NCBI GenBank assembly: GCA_001557505.1
Contig: LSAX01000007.1
Span: forward strand, 1,922,001 to 1,986,000
Source: Reticulascus tulasneorum
Taxonomy: Eukaryota; Ascomycota; Sordariomycetes; Glomerellales; Reticulascaceae
Length of the DNA stretch: 64,000 nt
Direction: 5' to 3'
Shown here in pieces: positions 1-10,636 of this stretch (positions are counted from its first letter, which is position 1; every line of letters begins with the position of its first letter). A program made the translations under genes and the position numbers. The notes under the pieces are model-generated. The model was not told the DNA's origin. It saw only the letters and a list, made by a program, of their open reading frames with translations, and searched no databases.

Positions 1-268
1 CATGGTGTCAATTAAAGAGTACCTGTGACATGATCTACTAATATTTTAGCGTTGAAGTTACTGGGAGAGCCGACCAGCCTCCAGTAGCGTTTACTGTATG
101 GTGCATATACAAAATACCCATTATGCAGCATGAAGGTGATACTCAGAAGCTGAGTTGCATTCAACTACAGCCGTCTAAACCAGAGGGTATTGGCCACACA
201 CTCTGAAATAAGAAACGCATCATGAAAACTGGGAGAGCGTTTCATCAGAGCAAGGCGCTCTGCCCGCC

Positions 269-1481
269 TTACTTCTTCCCTTCATCGAACAGCTCCTGGT
301 GTACGTCATAAGTGTATGTCAAGTCAAGATGCCAATAGTTAGCCGCTTCTGCCTTCACCATCATCCATGCTCTATCCATAGCCTCGACAACTTCGCTAGG
401 GAGCGGTCCTCTTTCCAGGTATGAGAGATTCTCGTCCAGATGCTGGATTTTAGATGCTCCAACAATTATCCCATCGTTTCCCTCTTTTAAACACAGTGCC
501 GAGTGATGCACAAGCCATCTCAGCCCGGTTTCTATCATTGTGAGACCGAATTTCTCAATGGCAACTTCAACCACTTCCAGGGCCGCGAAGGTCGAGTCTC
601 TGAAATAGCGAGCACGATTATGCGTCCCTTTCCATATATCCGAAAATCGCCCTTCCTGCGGTATTGTGTCTTTCGCTCGAATCTGCCCGGAGAACAAACC
701 TCCAGCGATGGGATTGTAGATCACAATCTCTAACCCGTATCTTCGGCAGGCCGGAATGACTTCGGTTTCGATGGACCGCGTGATGAAATTATACATTCCT
801 TGGTAGATGGTTGGCCGGACCCAGTTGTTGTACTTGCAGGTCATGACTACTTCGGCAATCTCGAAAGCCGTGAAATTGCTTAGGCCAAGTCGGAGAAACT
901 TGCCTGCTTTGTGCAGCCGGTCCATGGCTTCTAATGTCTCGGCGAACGGGACTGACCGATCCTAAGTGCTGGTATCAGTGGATAATGCAAGATTAGTCTG
1001 CTCATCAGAACACTTCGCTTGATTCTTACTGCGGCATGAAGGTAGGCAATCTGAAAGTGTTAGATCCCGCAATATCCAGAGTGTTACTGAAGCACAGGGG
1101 AGGAAGGCGATGTAGTATGATGATAGCGCAGAGAAGAAGGAAACTGACATCAACATATTCGGTCCCAAGCTCTCTCAAGCTCGTCTCAAATCTCTCCGTG
1201 ATAATCTCGGCCTTATGTGTTCCTGCAGGCGTTGGGTAGACCTTCGTAGCGATGGTCAACCCTCTCTCTTTCCATCCCGCCTCCCTCGTAAACGCCTCCT
1301 GCTTGCCGCCAACATAACTCCGGGCCGTGTCAAGCTCGTGATATCCCCTTTTCTGAAAAAAGTTGAGAGCACTCTTGAGGTCCTCAAGGCTAGTCACTCG
1401 TGCCCCTCCAGCCGGATCCGGCCCGAACGTCATGAGGCCGAGGATGATGCGAGACTTGCGCGCATTGCCCGAATCCGACAT
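269..1481 (-). CDS. AKR7-type aldo/keto reductase (aflatoxin-aldehyde reductase-like)
   Basis: NADPH-dependent reduction of aldehydes is expected from the family; the substrate is unknown. The spliced gene has exons 1149-1481, 1030-1050 and 269-961, giving 348 residues, normal for AKR7. The middle exon is only 21 nt, but it is required: it supplies the YLHA segment with the catalytic His. The full AKR tetrad is visible: Asp51, Tyr56, Lys80 and His116. Family motifs follow in order: LDTARSY, GLSNF, YQGMYN, NPIAGGL and the late WLVHHS/GIIVGASK cofactor region. All splice borders are GT-AG and phases agree. The start is the first ATG of the frame. It is divergent from the HET gene across about 0.8 kb. 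The protein has no signal peptide, so it is probably cytosolic. Confidence 0.93.
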
Positions 1482-2314
1482 TGTGCCAATATCTCCTATA
1501 TGTATTCACAGATTTGAAAGTAAATGAAGGATGAGATCTAATGCGAATGTCGGATGGTAATTGCGCGAGCAAACCGAGATTCAACCCGTTGGGTACGGAG
1601 GTTACACACGTGAGGGGTTCTCAGGCCTCTTTGGTCACTCTTCATCGTCTAGACGCCAAGCAGTACGCATTACACCACGAAAGGGGACGGTGATAGCCAA
1701 TAGGCGATATCTTTCTGCACTGCGCAGCAAACTGGCACAGTGGTCTTCGCTGGATTAATCAGCTGCGTATCTTGTTGCCTTGCCACCACCTAGCGGGGCT
1801 ATTGTCAGTGGCATCTCCAGCTGCTGACAGTGCCTTCTTCAGCGCCAGCAGCGTACATCCATTTGCTCTGTGCCGCATTGGTCGTATCATTAAATGGGCT
1901 CGATTCTATCAGTAATTTGAGTAGTTAGCAGGATTGCTCACGAGATTATTGCATAAGATTGCTTTTTAGGTGTGACATATATCTTGAAATCAGGTGGGTG
2001 TAAGATCTGATAATTTGAGGCTCAAAAAGGCATCCCCAATTGAACTCTGACACCCACCTCCTCAATTCGTATGGCTAAATTCATGGTCTCCAACACGCCG
2101 TCAAGGAAGTGCTAGGTCAAATCCGCTGCAAGTAGTGAGTTCGCCCACAGTGGTCAGTGCGCTCCTGTTGAGCCAAAAACACTCTTCTGCACCAGCTGCA
2201 TGGCACACTGATCTCTGGAGTCAAGCATCCGGCGTTTTACTCGCTTCTGCATACAAAATACCGCCTTCAGTGCTGCTGATTGGAATTTTTTATCATTTGT
2301 TCTCGGAGCATAAG
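1482..2314. promoter_or_regulatory. Divergent intergenic region, AKR / HET
   Basis: This 0.83 kb stretch separates two divergent genes and must hold both promoters. I see no convincing reading frame, repeat or RNA gene in it. The frame that runs into the HET gene from 2135 starts with GTG and has no ATG before 2315, so it is leader rather than coding. Confidence 0.5.
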
Positions 2315-4297
2315 ATGCCCGTTCGATACTCTTACACACCGTTGTCTTCCTCGGAGACACGATTACTCGTGCTAGCGGCAGGCTCTCAAACAACACCATT
2401 GAGTTTTAAGCTTATCACAACAAACCTGTGCTCGAGTAGCCCGCCGGCCGCCTATGAGGCACTTTCATATACATGGGGTACTGCAGTCAAGTCATGTCGG
2501 GCACATGTTGATATGGATCTTTTGTGCCAGCCGCAGAGCAGCCTCTCAACAGTGTCGAAGTCGGAAGCGATGTTCATGGACATCACCGCAAATCTGGATG
2601 CAGCCCTGCGGCAACTTCGGTGTCTCCATCGTACGAGAGTGTTGTGGATTGATGCGATCTGTGTCAACCAGGACGACGTGCAGGAAAGGGACGGTCAAGT
2701 CGGCATGATGCGTCACATCTTCTCCATGGCCACGCAAACTGTTGTTTGGCTTGGAAAAGATGATGGGACGACCTGCGAGGCTGTCAAATGCATGGACATA
2801 TTGAAAAAGAACTACATGGGTCTCTTACCGGACTGTCAGCGAACGAAGCAATGGCTTTTCGATTTGGAGTGTGTGGATTTCCGGCCGTGGATGCTTGATG
2901 AAGCCCATCATGGCTTCATAGAGAAGTCTCTATGGGAGTCGTTTGCGCGCCTGCTCTCACGACCGTGGTTCGAGCGTGTGTGGGTATACCAGGAAGTGAC
3001 AGTCTCGCCTGTAGTCGGTGTTATTTGCGGGAAGTTTCAGGTTGTTTGGAATGCCTTGTGCGCCGCTTGCGAAGTTGTTGAAAAGTTTCATCTGAATATT
3101 GGCTATCGCGATCACGAGCTTCTGCACACATCAGTTCTCATCATGAAGGAAGCACGAGACGCATATTTAATGACAATAATTGAACTTCCCAAAGGTGCAA
3201 TAGCACCGAGGAGTGGGTTTCGGGACAGAACGGGTGCGAACCGTGTGATGTACCGTGGAAACGAAAACAAAGCCTATGAAGGCACCACCCGCCAGAGACT
3301 AGATATCAATCTGCTATTGTTGCGCTGGACGAAGGCTACGGACCCGCGAGATAAGGTCTTCGCACTGCTGGGCATCTCATCCGGCTTCTCGGGAGAGTAC
3401 CTCCGCCCGGACTATTCCCTATCACTGCATAGTGCTTATGGTAAGGCAGCGGAGGCTCTGAGCACAATGGAGGGCCTCTCAAGTCTCGCGTTCCTCAGCT
3501 TTGTGCAACACGATGATCGCCAACGGTTGAGTCACGATCTCGAATCATCTTGGATCCCCGATTGGAGGAAGGAGCTTCACGCACCGTGGCTGATATACAA
3601 CTCCGGGTTTCGTACGGCAAGCGGCGTGGTTGGACTGCTGCACTTTCCGACACGCTGGGAAGCTGCTGAATCCCTGGTCGTGGAGGGTGCCGTGTTGATG
3701 AAGATTGCGGTATTGGGCCCCCAAGCTGGAGTGAAGGCCGGGATTCCTACAGACCGAATTCTAAAGGAACTTCCGAACCCGTACAGCTGCAGCTGGGAAA
3801 AGGCATTCGCCGAAGGCCTGGACGCCGGGGATGACTTCCGCGGCAGACTTGCGCCGTCAGCGGAGTGCGCATGTAAGGCTCCTTTCTGGACCTGGTGGTG
3901 GCGTTTCCGACGTAACTGCGTCAACTTTTATTCTTCTGGCCCAGACACACTATCGCACGAGGCCGCTAATGGTGATTTTGAGCTGATGGGCTCCGGTTCC
4001 GCGATAACACGCATCGGTCCGGACGCGGTGGCCTGGGATCAGCTCGAAGGGAATAGCGGTATCGCGTACGGAAGACGACTTTTCGTCACGGAACTGGGCT
4101 TTCTGGGATTAGCGCCACTAGCAAGCATGGTTGGGGACGAGGTCTGCATGCTGCTTGGCGGTAAGGTGCCGTACGTGATTAGGAGGTGTGACGAGCAATA
4201 TCTATTTGTGGGTGAGTGCTATGTATTTGGTATCATGGATGGCGAAGTTCTCGAGGGACTTGACGAAAGCCTTTTACGGTATATAAGGCTGTGTTAA
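2315..4297 (+). CDS. HET-domain protein (heterokaryon incompatibility type)
   Basis: An intronless gene of 660 residues. The HET domain, a TIR-like NADase/cell-death module in fungal non-self recognition, is shown by YEALSYTWG at residues 47-55, LWIDAICVNQ at about 110-119, the VVWLG strand and the RPWFERVWVYQE block near 215. The C-terminal third carries the region often seen behind HET domains, ending in a GECYVFGIMDGE motif. The open frame extends upstream to 2135 but starts with GTG; the first ATG is 2315 and gives the usual HET start, a few residues before YxPL. There is no membrane segment or signal peptide. It is one of two HET genes in the window; the other is at 40904-43003 with the same C-terminal layout. 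What it recognises cannot be read from sequence. Confidence 0.93.
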   Translation: MPVRYSYTPLSSSETRLLVLAAGSQTTPLSFKLITTNLCSSSPPAAYEALSYTWGTAVKSCRAHVDMDLLCQPQSSLSTVSKSEAMFMDITANLDAALRQLRCLHRTRVLWIDAICVNQDDVQERDGQVGMMRHIFSMATQTVVWLGKDDGTTCEAVKCMDILKKNYMGLLPDCQRTKQWLFDLECVDFRPWMLDEAHHGFIEKSLWESFARLLSRPWFERVWVYQEVTVSPVVGVICGKFQVVWNALCAACEVVEKFHLNIGYRDHELLHTSVLIMKEARDAYLMTIIELPKGAIAPRSGFRDRTGANRVMYRGNENKAYEGTTRQRLDINLLLLRWTKATDPRDKVFALLGISSGFSGEYLRPDYSLSLHSAYGKAAEALSTMEGLSSLAFLSFVQHDDRQRLSHDLESSWIPDWRKELHAPWLIYNSGFRTASGVVGLLHFPTRWEAAESLVVEGAVLMKIAVLGPQAGVKAGIPTDRILKELPNPYSCSWEKAFAEGLDAGDDFRGRLAPSAECACKAPFWTWWWRFRRNCVNFYSSGPDTLSHEAANGDFELMGSGSAITRIGPDAVAWDQLEGNSGIAYGRRLFVTELGFLGLAPLASMVGDEVCMLLGGKVPYVIRRCDEQYLFVGECYVFGIMDGEVLEGLDESLLRYIRLC

Positions 4298-4642
4298 TTC
4301 TTAAATTCTTGGAGAAGGGTTGATCACTTAATAGGTTCTGGTCTAGATCTTCAATCGCATAGTCACCTCTGAGTATGCAGACTCGCTTCCTACACAGTGA
4401 GGAAAATTTGATTCAATTGTTGCTATGTTTGCTGGTAGCAAACGACGAATAATAGTGTGAATGATACGCCGGGTGGCTGACATGAATAAAACAAATAGCT
4501 TGCTCTCAATACTTAGGCGATCAGCCAAGTTAGTTGAAACAGCATGCTTGATTCTCCGAGTAACTGTAGTTTGCAGCCACGAACTTGAGGCTATTCTCGT
4601 CTCAAGGGTGCCGGACGATGGTCTGATTAACATCACATTGCC
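4298..4642. other. Convergent intergenic stretch
   Basis: The 345 bp lie between the 3' ends of the HET gene and the small zinc-ribbon gene. They are AT-rich, presumably with both terminators. No gene, repeat or structured RNA was recognised. Confidence 0.4.
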
Positions 4643-4920
4643 CTACGAAGTAGTACCTTGAGTCTCGCAATCGGCGTCCTTGGGATGCTTGCAGTCTGGG
4701 CACACTTTCAAAGCGAGAGCGATGGAAGTCTTCTTGCAGTTGCACTGGTGAAAGGGGATTAGCGCTCTTGTCGCTGAGATAATTATGACACAAAAGATTC
4801 ACTCACGCATTTCCACATGACCTCTGCCATCTGCTCTACACGCTAGGATATTGTCAGCAAAGGACGCACCAAAGGATAGTGTTTGCCATCACTCACCCCT
4901 TCTGATGCCTTGGGTGCCAT
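4643..4920 (-). CDS. 53-residue zinc-ribbon-like small protein, three exons
   Basis: This is a gene too short for ordinary frame calling. Exons are 4897-4920, 4807-4842 and 4643-4744, with introns of 54 and 62 nt. Both donors read GTGAGT, both acceptors are good, and all junctions are phase 0. The product is 53 residues with W18, C20, C23, C35, C38, H40 and C46: a WxCxxC...CxxCxH pattern like the small zinc ribbons common in filamentous fungi. Zinc binding is inferred from this spacing. The last ribbon usually ends CxxC; here only one Cys (46) follows the His, so the site may be incomplete. The protein has no signal peptide, so it is probably intracellular and may bind protein or nucleic acid. 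Two introns in 162 coding bases with matched phases argue strongly that this is a real gene. Confidence 0.75.
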
Positions 4921-6419
4921 GATGTCACAAAAGACAAGTGTTCAAGTAATGCAACAACTGTGGATAGCTTTTGAAGTAAGAGATTGGGGAAAAGGGGGCA
5001 GGACCGAGGAAGCTGAGGCGATTGAATTGGAGTTGTTCGAATCATCATTGCTATGCTTGAGGTAACTGCTCTTTTTATATTTATGTTCAAAAGCCTAGAC
5101 GAAGCATTTGGTCGTTGTTATTTCCTAAATCTAACAGCGTAATCTTGATGTTGTCATTGGTGTTATATTGGGTGTTAGGAAACGGGTCATCAGTCCAACA
5201 GTACAACCGAGAGTAATGCAGGAGAGTCATACACAGTGTTACGGACAGACCCCATCAATCTAACAAAGCAACTAGTGACAATGCACTAGGTGTATGTTCG
5301 GTGTTAGGAAACAAATAACGTCAATTTGCGGCGTAGCTGGTAGTGAAGATGGTTATGCACCAGGTGGGATATGCGTTGCTAAGGTAGGAAGCGGATACGT
5401 CACTGCAAAGGTAGCTTTCAGGACGCACTCTGCATGTCAAAAGATCCGCAATGGAAAGTTAGGTTCCTACCCGGAGATACGCTGCTAGTCCTCCACGATT
5501 TGTCGCTGTCAGTTTAGTATTGCACTAACGGGAAACCAGGATGAGCTATGACCAGGTGATTCCATGGGAATCATTTTGTCTCTTCGTATAAAGTAGCTTG
5601 GAGATAAGGGCCGTCTAGACACGGCCATATGTTAGATTTCGGAACTCTCAATATAACTGCTATCGTTCTTTCCGTGTGACTAACGAGGAAAGGAATATCC
5701 TAAGTGGTGGTGTCTGAGCTTCGATGCTCCATGCACGTCAGATCATTGTGCAAAGAAATCCAACAATTTGCTGCGAGCAGCTGCACACGTGGCCGATAGC
5801 CCGGGTTGTTTGTTCCCCGCGGCAGACTGCTGCAGCTTGGCCAGGGATTCGATTGGCTGGCTTTGCAATGAACCACTCCTGCAGATGAATTTAGTTGGCG
5901 CTAGATGTTACTACGCAGTACGACAGCCATAGTATATAACACACAAGGTACAAAAGACAGGCAGCCAAGTGGGTCCTAGAAAACACCGCGGTCGCTTTCA
6001 CCAGCTTAACTAAACCCCAACACAGTCGTCCCGTCTGTCTGCAATCGCCCGCGACATATGAAATATTCTAATGATATAATGGCTTCATCAAGTACTAGAG
6101 CTAAGAGGGAACCAACCTGGGTGGTAGAAAACTCGGTTTAGTGAGGCTTTATCATGGAAATTTAGTTCCTTGCATGACAATAACCTGCTGGCTTGTTTTC
6201 TGCAAGGACAGAAGCGGCAGCGACGTATTTTGGGACCCACTCAGCAGCCTGGCAGGGATCGAATCGAACCTCGCATCTGCGTGATAATCACAATACCCAC
6301 ATTTTCTGTTAGTTAGTGAAAAGCGTTCCATCAGATGTTAGATTTCTCAACTAATTAACACGAGGACACCAGAGCGGCATTGGGGGATCAAACATGTCCG
6401 CGCACAACAAGCCAAACCG
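4921..6419. other. Gene-poor region
   Basis: No convincing coding frame in about 1.5 kb. A short motif containing GGTGTTAGGAAAC occurs twice, near 5172 and 5302, which may mark an old insertion. A tRNA-His-like remnant is listed separately at 6250-6320. Composition is mixed, with no clear strand of codon bias. Confidence 0.4.
6250..6320 (-). pseudogene. Possible tRNA-His(GTG) remnant
   Basis: Read on the minus strand, this has an anticodon-loop-like TTGTGAT flanked by weakly paired stem bases, then a T-arm-like GGTTCGATTC, then CCTGCC. The T arm has an apparent small duplication and its 3' stem does not pair. No 5' acceptor strand complementary to the 3' end was found. It is more likely a decayed or partial tRNA than a working gene, and it could be chance. 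Confidence 0.25.
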
Positions 6420-6860
6420 AAATCTATAAAGAGCCAGATAATCTGCTCCGCTCTGTTCACCTCTCCTATCTTTTCCTCATACACTTACCCATCAGACATC
6501 ACCTTAAACACCTTTGTTACTGAACCACATCAGACCCCCGTCCCTACCCTCGTTTTTCACTTTCTACCCTTTCCATGCTTTTTCGTTTTCGGGACTCGAC
6601 AGAAAGGCCCTCTTCACTACATCTACGCTTAACTGTAACCCTAAATCCCCCGAAAACATCCAATAACCTCTTTCTTACCCCCTCTCCTTCCCTTTTTCTT
6701 CTTCTTCAAATCCTTGCATTACCGTTGCCGTGAGAGTCACAACACCGTCGACTTGTGAGTTTATGTAGTTCTGGTGATCCCTCAAACATTTATTCTTACA
6801 TATGACCATAGCGTCGGAATACATCGTCGCTACATAGAACTGAGGAACCGAAGAAGCTCA
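6420..6860 (+). promoter_or_regulatory. Orphan promoter plus intron-containing leader
   Basis: This looks like the front end of an expressed fungal gene without a coding region. A TATA-like TCTATAAAG is near 6423. Long C/T-rich tracts run from about 6460 to 6710, followed by a purine-poor leader. A well-formed intron candidate starts with GTGAGT near 6757 and ends CATAG near 6812. No plus-strand frame follows: the next 100 bases run into the 3' end of the convergent gene at 6866. It may be a truncated duplicate of another gene's promoter, or a non-coding transcript. Confidence 0.4.
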
Positions 6861-6865
6861 TCTAT

Positions 6866-8825
6866 CTAACTCCCTGGCTTGCCCCATCGGTGAGTTCCTC
6901 CCTCTCCATTAGCTTCCGGAATTCGCCAGCCAATTTCTCGACTGTCAATATCCCAGCATAATGACCAGTCGTCGGGACAGAGCCCGATCTCGAATCGGCA
7001 GAGGCGTATTGGGAAGTAATGTCTCACGACGCCCTGCTTTACATCTGACCACCACCTAGACGTCAACATGAAATCGCAACCCGAGGCCATTTCGCTGCTA
7101 GAACAGATTTCGTGCTCCCGTCTTCCGTACTCCAATAGATTCACACCCCAGTTCTTTAGATGGCTCAACCATCGTTTCAGTGCGTATGTTATATTCTCCT
7201 TCCACTCAATCAAGTGATACCTGAGAGGTGCTGAACCTGAGGTACTGTTCCAGAAGCTATCTGCAACGCTACCGTGCAATACAGATAGTAGTGGCGTGCC
7301 GACCCACTCAGATTCGCACGCCAAGTCGCCAACACATATTGAATACTGGCGCCGGATATGTTCGATCGAGTGGAGCGCTTGTTCTTCAGTCCCAGCTATC
7401 ACGGTTTTGATGAACTGGGCCCACTGGCCCTCTCGTTCTCGCCTGTGCTTAGGCCCTGCACGCTTAAGTTTTGTGAAAGTCCTTCCCAATGAGATTGCGG
7501 CCGAGTGGACGAGCGAGTATTCGTTGTGGGGAGCAAAACTGTAATCAGCTGGCCTAATTTCACCACTCTCCCAGACCAGAAAACTAAGAACATTCGCATC
7601 TGGATGGTGTTCAGAGTAACCACCAAGGCAATATGCTCTCGCCGCTTCTAGACGCTCCTCGATCGACAGACTGAAGTACAGCGGCGCAACGCACCGCTGA
7701 AACTGAGATATGGTCATGAGGTCACAGGCTCTCACAGAACATCCGAACAGAAAGAACTGGCAGTCTTGGGCATCGAGTGAGTCATACTCGGAGGCTTGAA
7801 ATAGGCCCATATTGCCGGCATTGTCCTTGGCGTTGGCAGGGTCTGCCAGATGGTTTATATACCCAAGCTGTCGAGGAGTGCTACATTCGATTCGTCAGCG
7901 AGTAATTTAATCTACAAACACCATAACTGATCAACTTAGCCAGGGAGACAAACTAGTAATCGCTAACGACCTCGTCTATGTCAGTGTCGAGCCCGATTTC
8001 GATCAACTTGTTGCATATCGGGGCTCGATTGGCAGCAGCAGCATACTACCGAATGTCAGTTTCAGTGAATCGGAAAAGCACATTCTTCGCTGCGTACATA
8101 AAGCAACGATCTTCCGTTAAGATCCCGATCGGAAGGCAATGCGTCCCCTCGGGTGAATGCAGTAAGCATTCCTACGAGATCTCCACGACATACGAGCGTA
8201 AATATCTGATCGTCTGAAGATCGGAGGTTGTAGTTTCGGAGGGTATTGTACTGTAAGAAGGACGATGCTCCACTGTGGCCGACCTGAAGCTGACTGCGGT
8301 CTTGTGAGGCCGATACCATCACCATATTTCTGGCATGATGGGCCTTCATGTAAGCCCTACGATGCTTTAGAGTCTGTCTCGAGCAAGCAACGGCTTAGTA
8401 TATTCTTACAGGGGCCAAGACGATATCGACACCTGCACGAATTGCAGCGCCTTTGTCAATTGGCTTTCGAGTTTATCGATTGTGCTCTTCTTCTCAAGGA
8501 CGATCTTTGCCAGAACAAACTTCCGTCGCGGACCATGAGTTGCATTGATCTTGTTGCTCAACTCTTGGATAAGTTTAGACAACTTGGAATGCACCTTGAA
8601 GAAGTGATCAATGCTGGAGGTATCGAGTCTCATGCCGGGATCAGGGCAGTTGTTCTTGATATCTGAGAGAATACGATCCTGTACCTGGAGCTCAGCCGCC
8701 AGATCGTTTAACTTCTCGGGTGTCTGATTGATCTCGCCCAAGATCCTCTTGGTTTTGAAGAGCACAGAGGATGTCTGACCCACAAGCTGGCTAGCTGCCA
8801 CAACTATGCCCAAGATCTCAGCCAT
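6866..8825 (-). CDS. Fungal NLR-type N-terminal domain with ankyrin-like region
   Basis: Four exons: 8410-8825, 8098-8356, 7954-8045 and 6866-7880, with introns of 53, 52 and 73 nt, joining in phases 2, 0 and 2 to give 593 residues. The first 100 residues start MAEILGIVVAASQL and are helical with a coiled-coil character, as in the N-terminal domains of fungal STAND/NLR proteins (the Fungal_N, PF17111-like class). Residues about 165-250 look like one or two ankyrin repeats (a LNGRSLLYYAAA segment). The remaining 340 residues are of unknown fold, with no P-loop, so this is not a full NLR. It may work as a partner or decoy of one, or be an independent family. The start is the first ATG, directly at the N-terminal motif. 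Domain naming is from memory of families. Confidence 0.8.
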
Positions 8826-9977
8826 TAGAAGGTTTGTATGGGGAGGAATACAGCAAGATGGATGAATGACAGAGCAACAGAATACGGGATGTGCGGCTAT
8901 CGATCCCTTAGTCTAGGTAACATATCGAGAAGTAGAATTATAATCGGAACACGACGCAGAGAGATGTCGACACTGGAAAGGCCGAAACCTTATGTTGGCG
9001 GAACCTGGCTGTCCAAGCATGAACCAACATAGAGCTGGAGCCATCTGTTGGTCAAGCAGAGTATTCTACCAGCGCTCAAATTCATGTATTATGGGTTGTT
9101 GTTCATTGCTCCAATCATGCTCGACGGCTCAGCGCTGGCGGAGGCGGAGGCGACAATAATCTTTGCTTAGCGCCTACTGGCCGCAGGAGGCGCGACCACT
9201 TCCCGCCGCGCTTCACAAGGCATTCAAGACGGCTCGATGGCGTAATTATAATGGCCCGGAATAGTCGCCTGCCCCTCGTTTGTGACTGAACGGCCGGCCG
9301 CTTGTGGTTATGTGCCTGTCAGGCTATCTTTGCGGGGGCGGTGGGAGCATATGCCGACGCGAAATCCGGGCATCCGCTAAAAATGGGTTGACCAACTGTG
9401 TTGGTTATGTCGTTGGTCCCTGCCACCTCGAAGAGAAGCTGGCACCAGTGCTAATAATGCGGCCTAAACCAACATATCGCCTCATAAAAGACTGCAGTGG
9501 ACCAATTCTCGTTCTCGGTTAGCCGCTGATTTAAAGTCTGCGGCTTCTCAGGAGGGACCTTCTGCTACTTCATGCGAACTCCACCACAATAACAACCGGG
9601 GTTCCCTCATTTCATGAACAATCGGACGTCTTTCATCTTCGGTCCACGAAGCGGAGTAGATGCGGGGAGATCTACATAAGTATCTAGGGGGGTTAATCGC
9701 GGTATCATCGCGTATCTTAAATGTGTTGATGCACCTCAATGTCTGCCGTTACGATGGAACTTGGGAGCGATTGTGATAGCGAGCCGAAGTCGCATCACTC
9801 CAGGTGCCCTTCTTCGATGAAGTGTCGAGCAGGCTACTATGTACATCCAGATCAGGTGGTGCTTCACAATCTTGATGACTCCTGAAAAGAGAGACACCGT
9901 TTCGACCAGCTGTCTGAGTGCAGAATACTGCGAGCATACAGTACCTGCTAAATTCAGCCAAGTTGGTCGATCACTGC
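8826..9977. other. Gene-free stretch left of repeat copy 1
   Basis: About 1.15 kb with only short random frames on both strands. It presumably holds the promoter of the minus-strand gene at its left edge. No tRNA, repeat or transposon feature was recognised. Confidence 0.4.
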
Positions 9978-10327
9978 GTGCGCCTCTGCAAGAAGCGGGT
10001 GGCGTTCGGGCAGGTTGAAACCAGTGCAGCAAACAATAATTAATGGCGGGGTGAACGCACCTGGATCGGAAAGTAGCTGATAAAGTAGTACTGTGTACCT
10101 AATCAGTACGTATGTAGCTTTGTTTTATAATAGGGCAGGTAGACGGAAGCTTCAGAAGCTTCTTAGCTACCCTTTACAGCGATGGCAGCGTCGCCTCTCG
10201 AGACCTGACGGAAATAACGAATAACAGTGTGCAAGATTATATCGAGGGATGTGCCGGATGAGAAGAACACATGCAGGCTTCTTTTCTTCTTCTTCTTCTT
10301 CTTCTTCTTCTTCTTCTTCTTCTTCTT

Positions 10328-10359
<32 letters not shown>

Positions 10360-10636
10360 CACCCTGCATCTACCTTAGGATCTCGGAGCCCCTGGAACTG
10401 ACCTGTGCCATGTTGCAGGCATTACAAGCCGAATGCGGGCTGGGCGTGTTCAGTGGACCACCCCCGAGACAGTTCGGTCACTCTCTCTCCCACAATGTAA
10501 TAGTACCTGTCGGCGGGTGTACTGAACTGCGGAAGTTGGGGGTCACGACACTAACTAAACCAGGCCCTCGCTCATCTCACCGAATTCCATCAGCCATCAC
10601 ACAATTAGAAACCTATTCTTAAATCGTATTTAGCAT
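9978..10636 (+). repeat. Dispersed repeat, copy 1
   Basis: Matches 21116-21744 in direct orientation over nearly its whole length. The last 51 shared bases (10582-10632 versus 21691-21741) are identical, and so is a 28-base block just before the TTC tract. The middle part is more diverged. The limits start TGCGCC and end TTAGCA, a TG...CA edge as in LTRs, but I see no target-site duplication, terminal inverted repeats or primer-binding site. It is therefore either a solo-LTR-like element or a segmental duplication. No coding frame was seen. Confidence 0.8.
10284..10357 (+). repeat. (TTC)n microsatellite, about 24-25 units
   Basis: An uninterrupted run of the TTC triplet inside repeat copy 1. 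The equivalent place in copy 2 (about 21430-21455) has only a short imperfect TTC/TTTC tract. The run therefore expanded in this copy, or shrank in the other. Confidence 0.97.

Noticed and set aside
2135..2314. Sixty extra N-terminal residues for the first HET protein
   Set aside because: The frame begins with GTG and contains no ATG before 2315, and the usual HET start lies just after 2315.
10163..10622. Frames encoding poly-Lys or poly-Phe
   Set aside because: Translation of the TTC microsatellite; no gene context.
9978..10636. Repeat as a complete LTR or MITE
   Set aside because: Edges read TG...CA, but no target-site duplication, terminal inverted repeat, primer-binding site or internal coding region was found.
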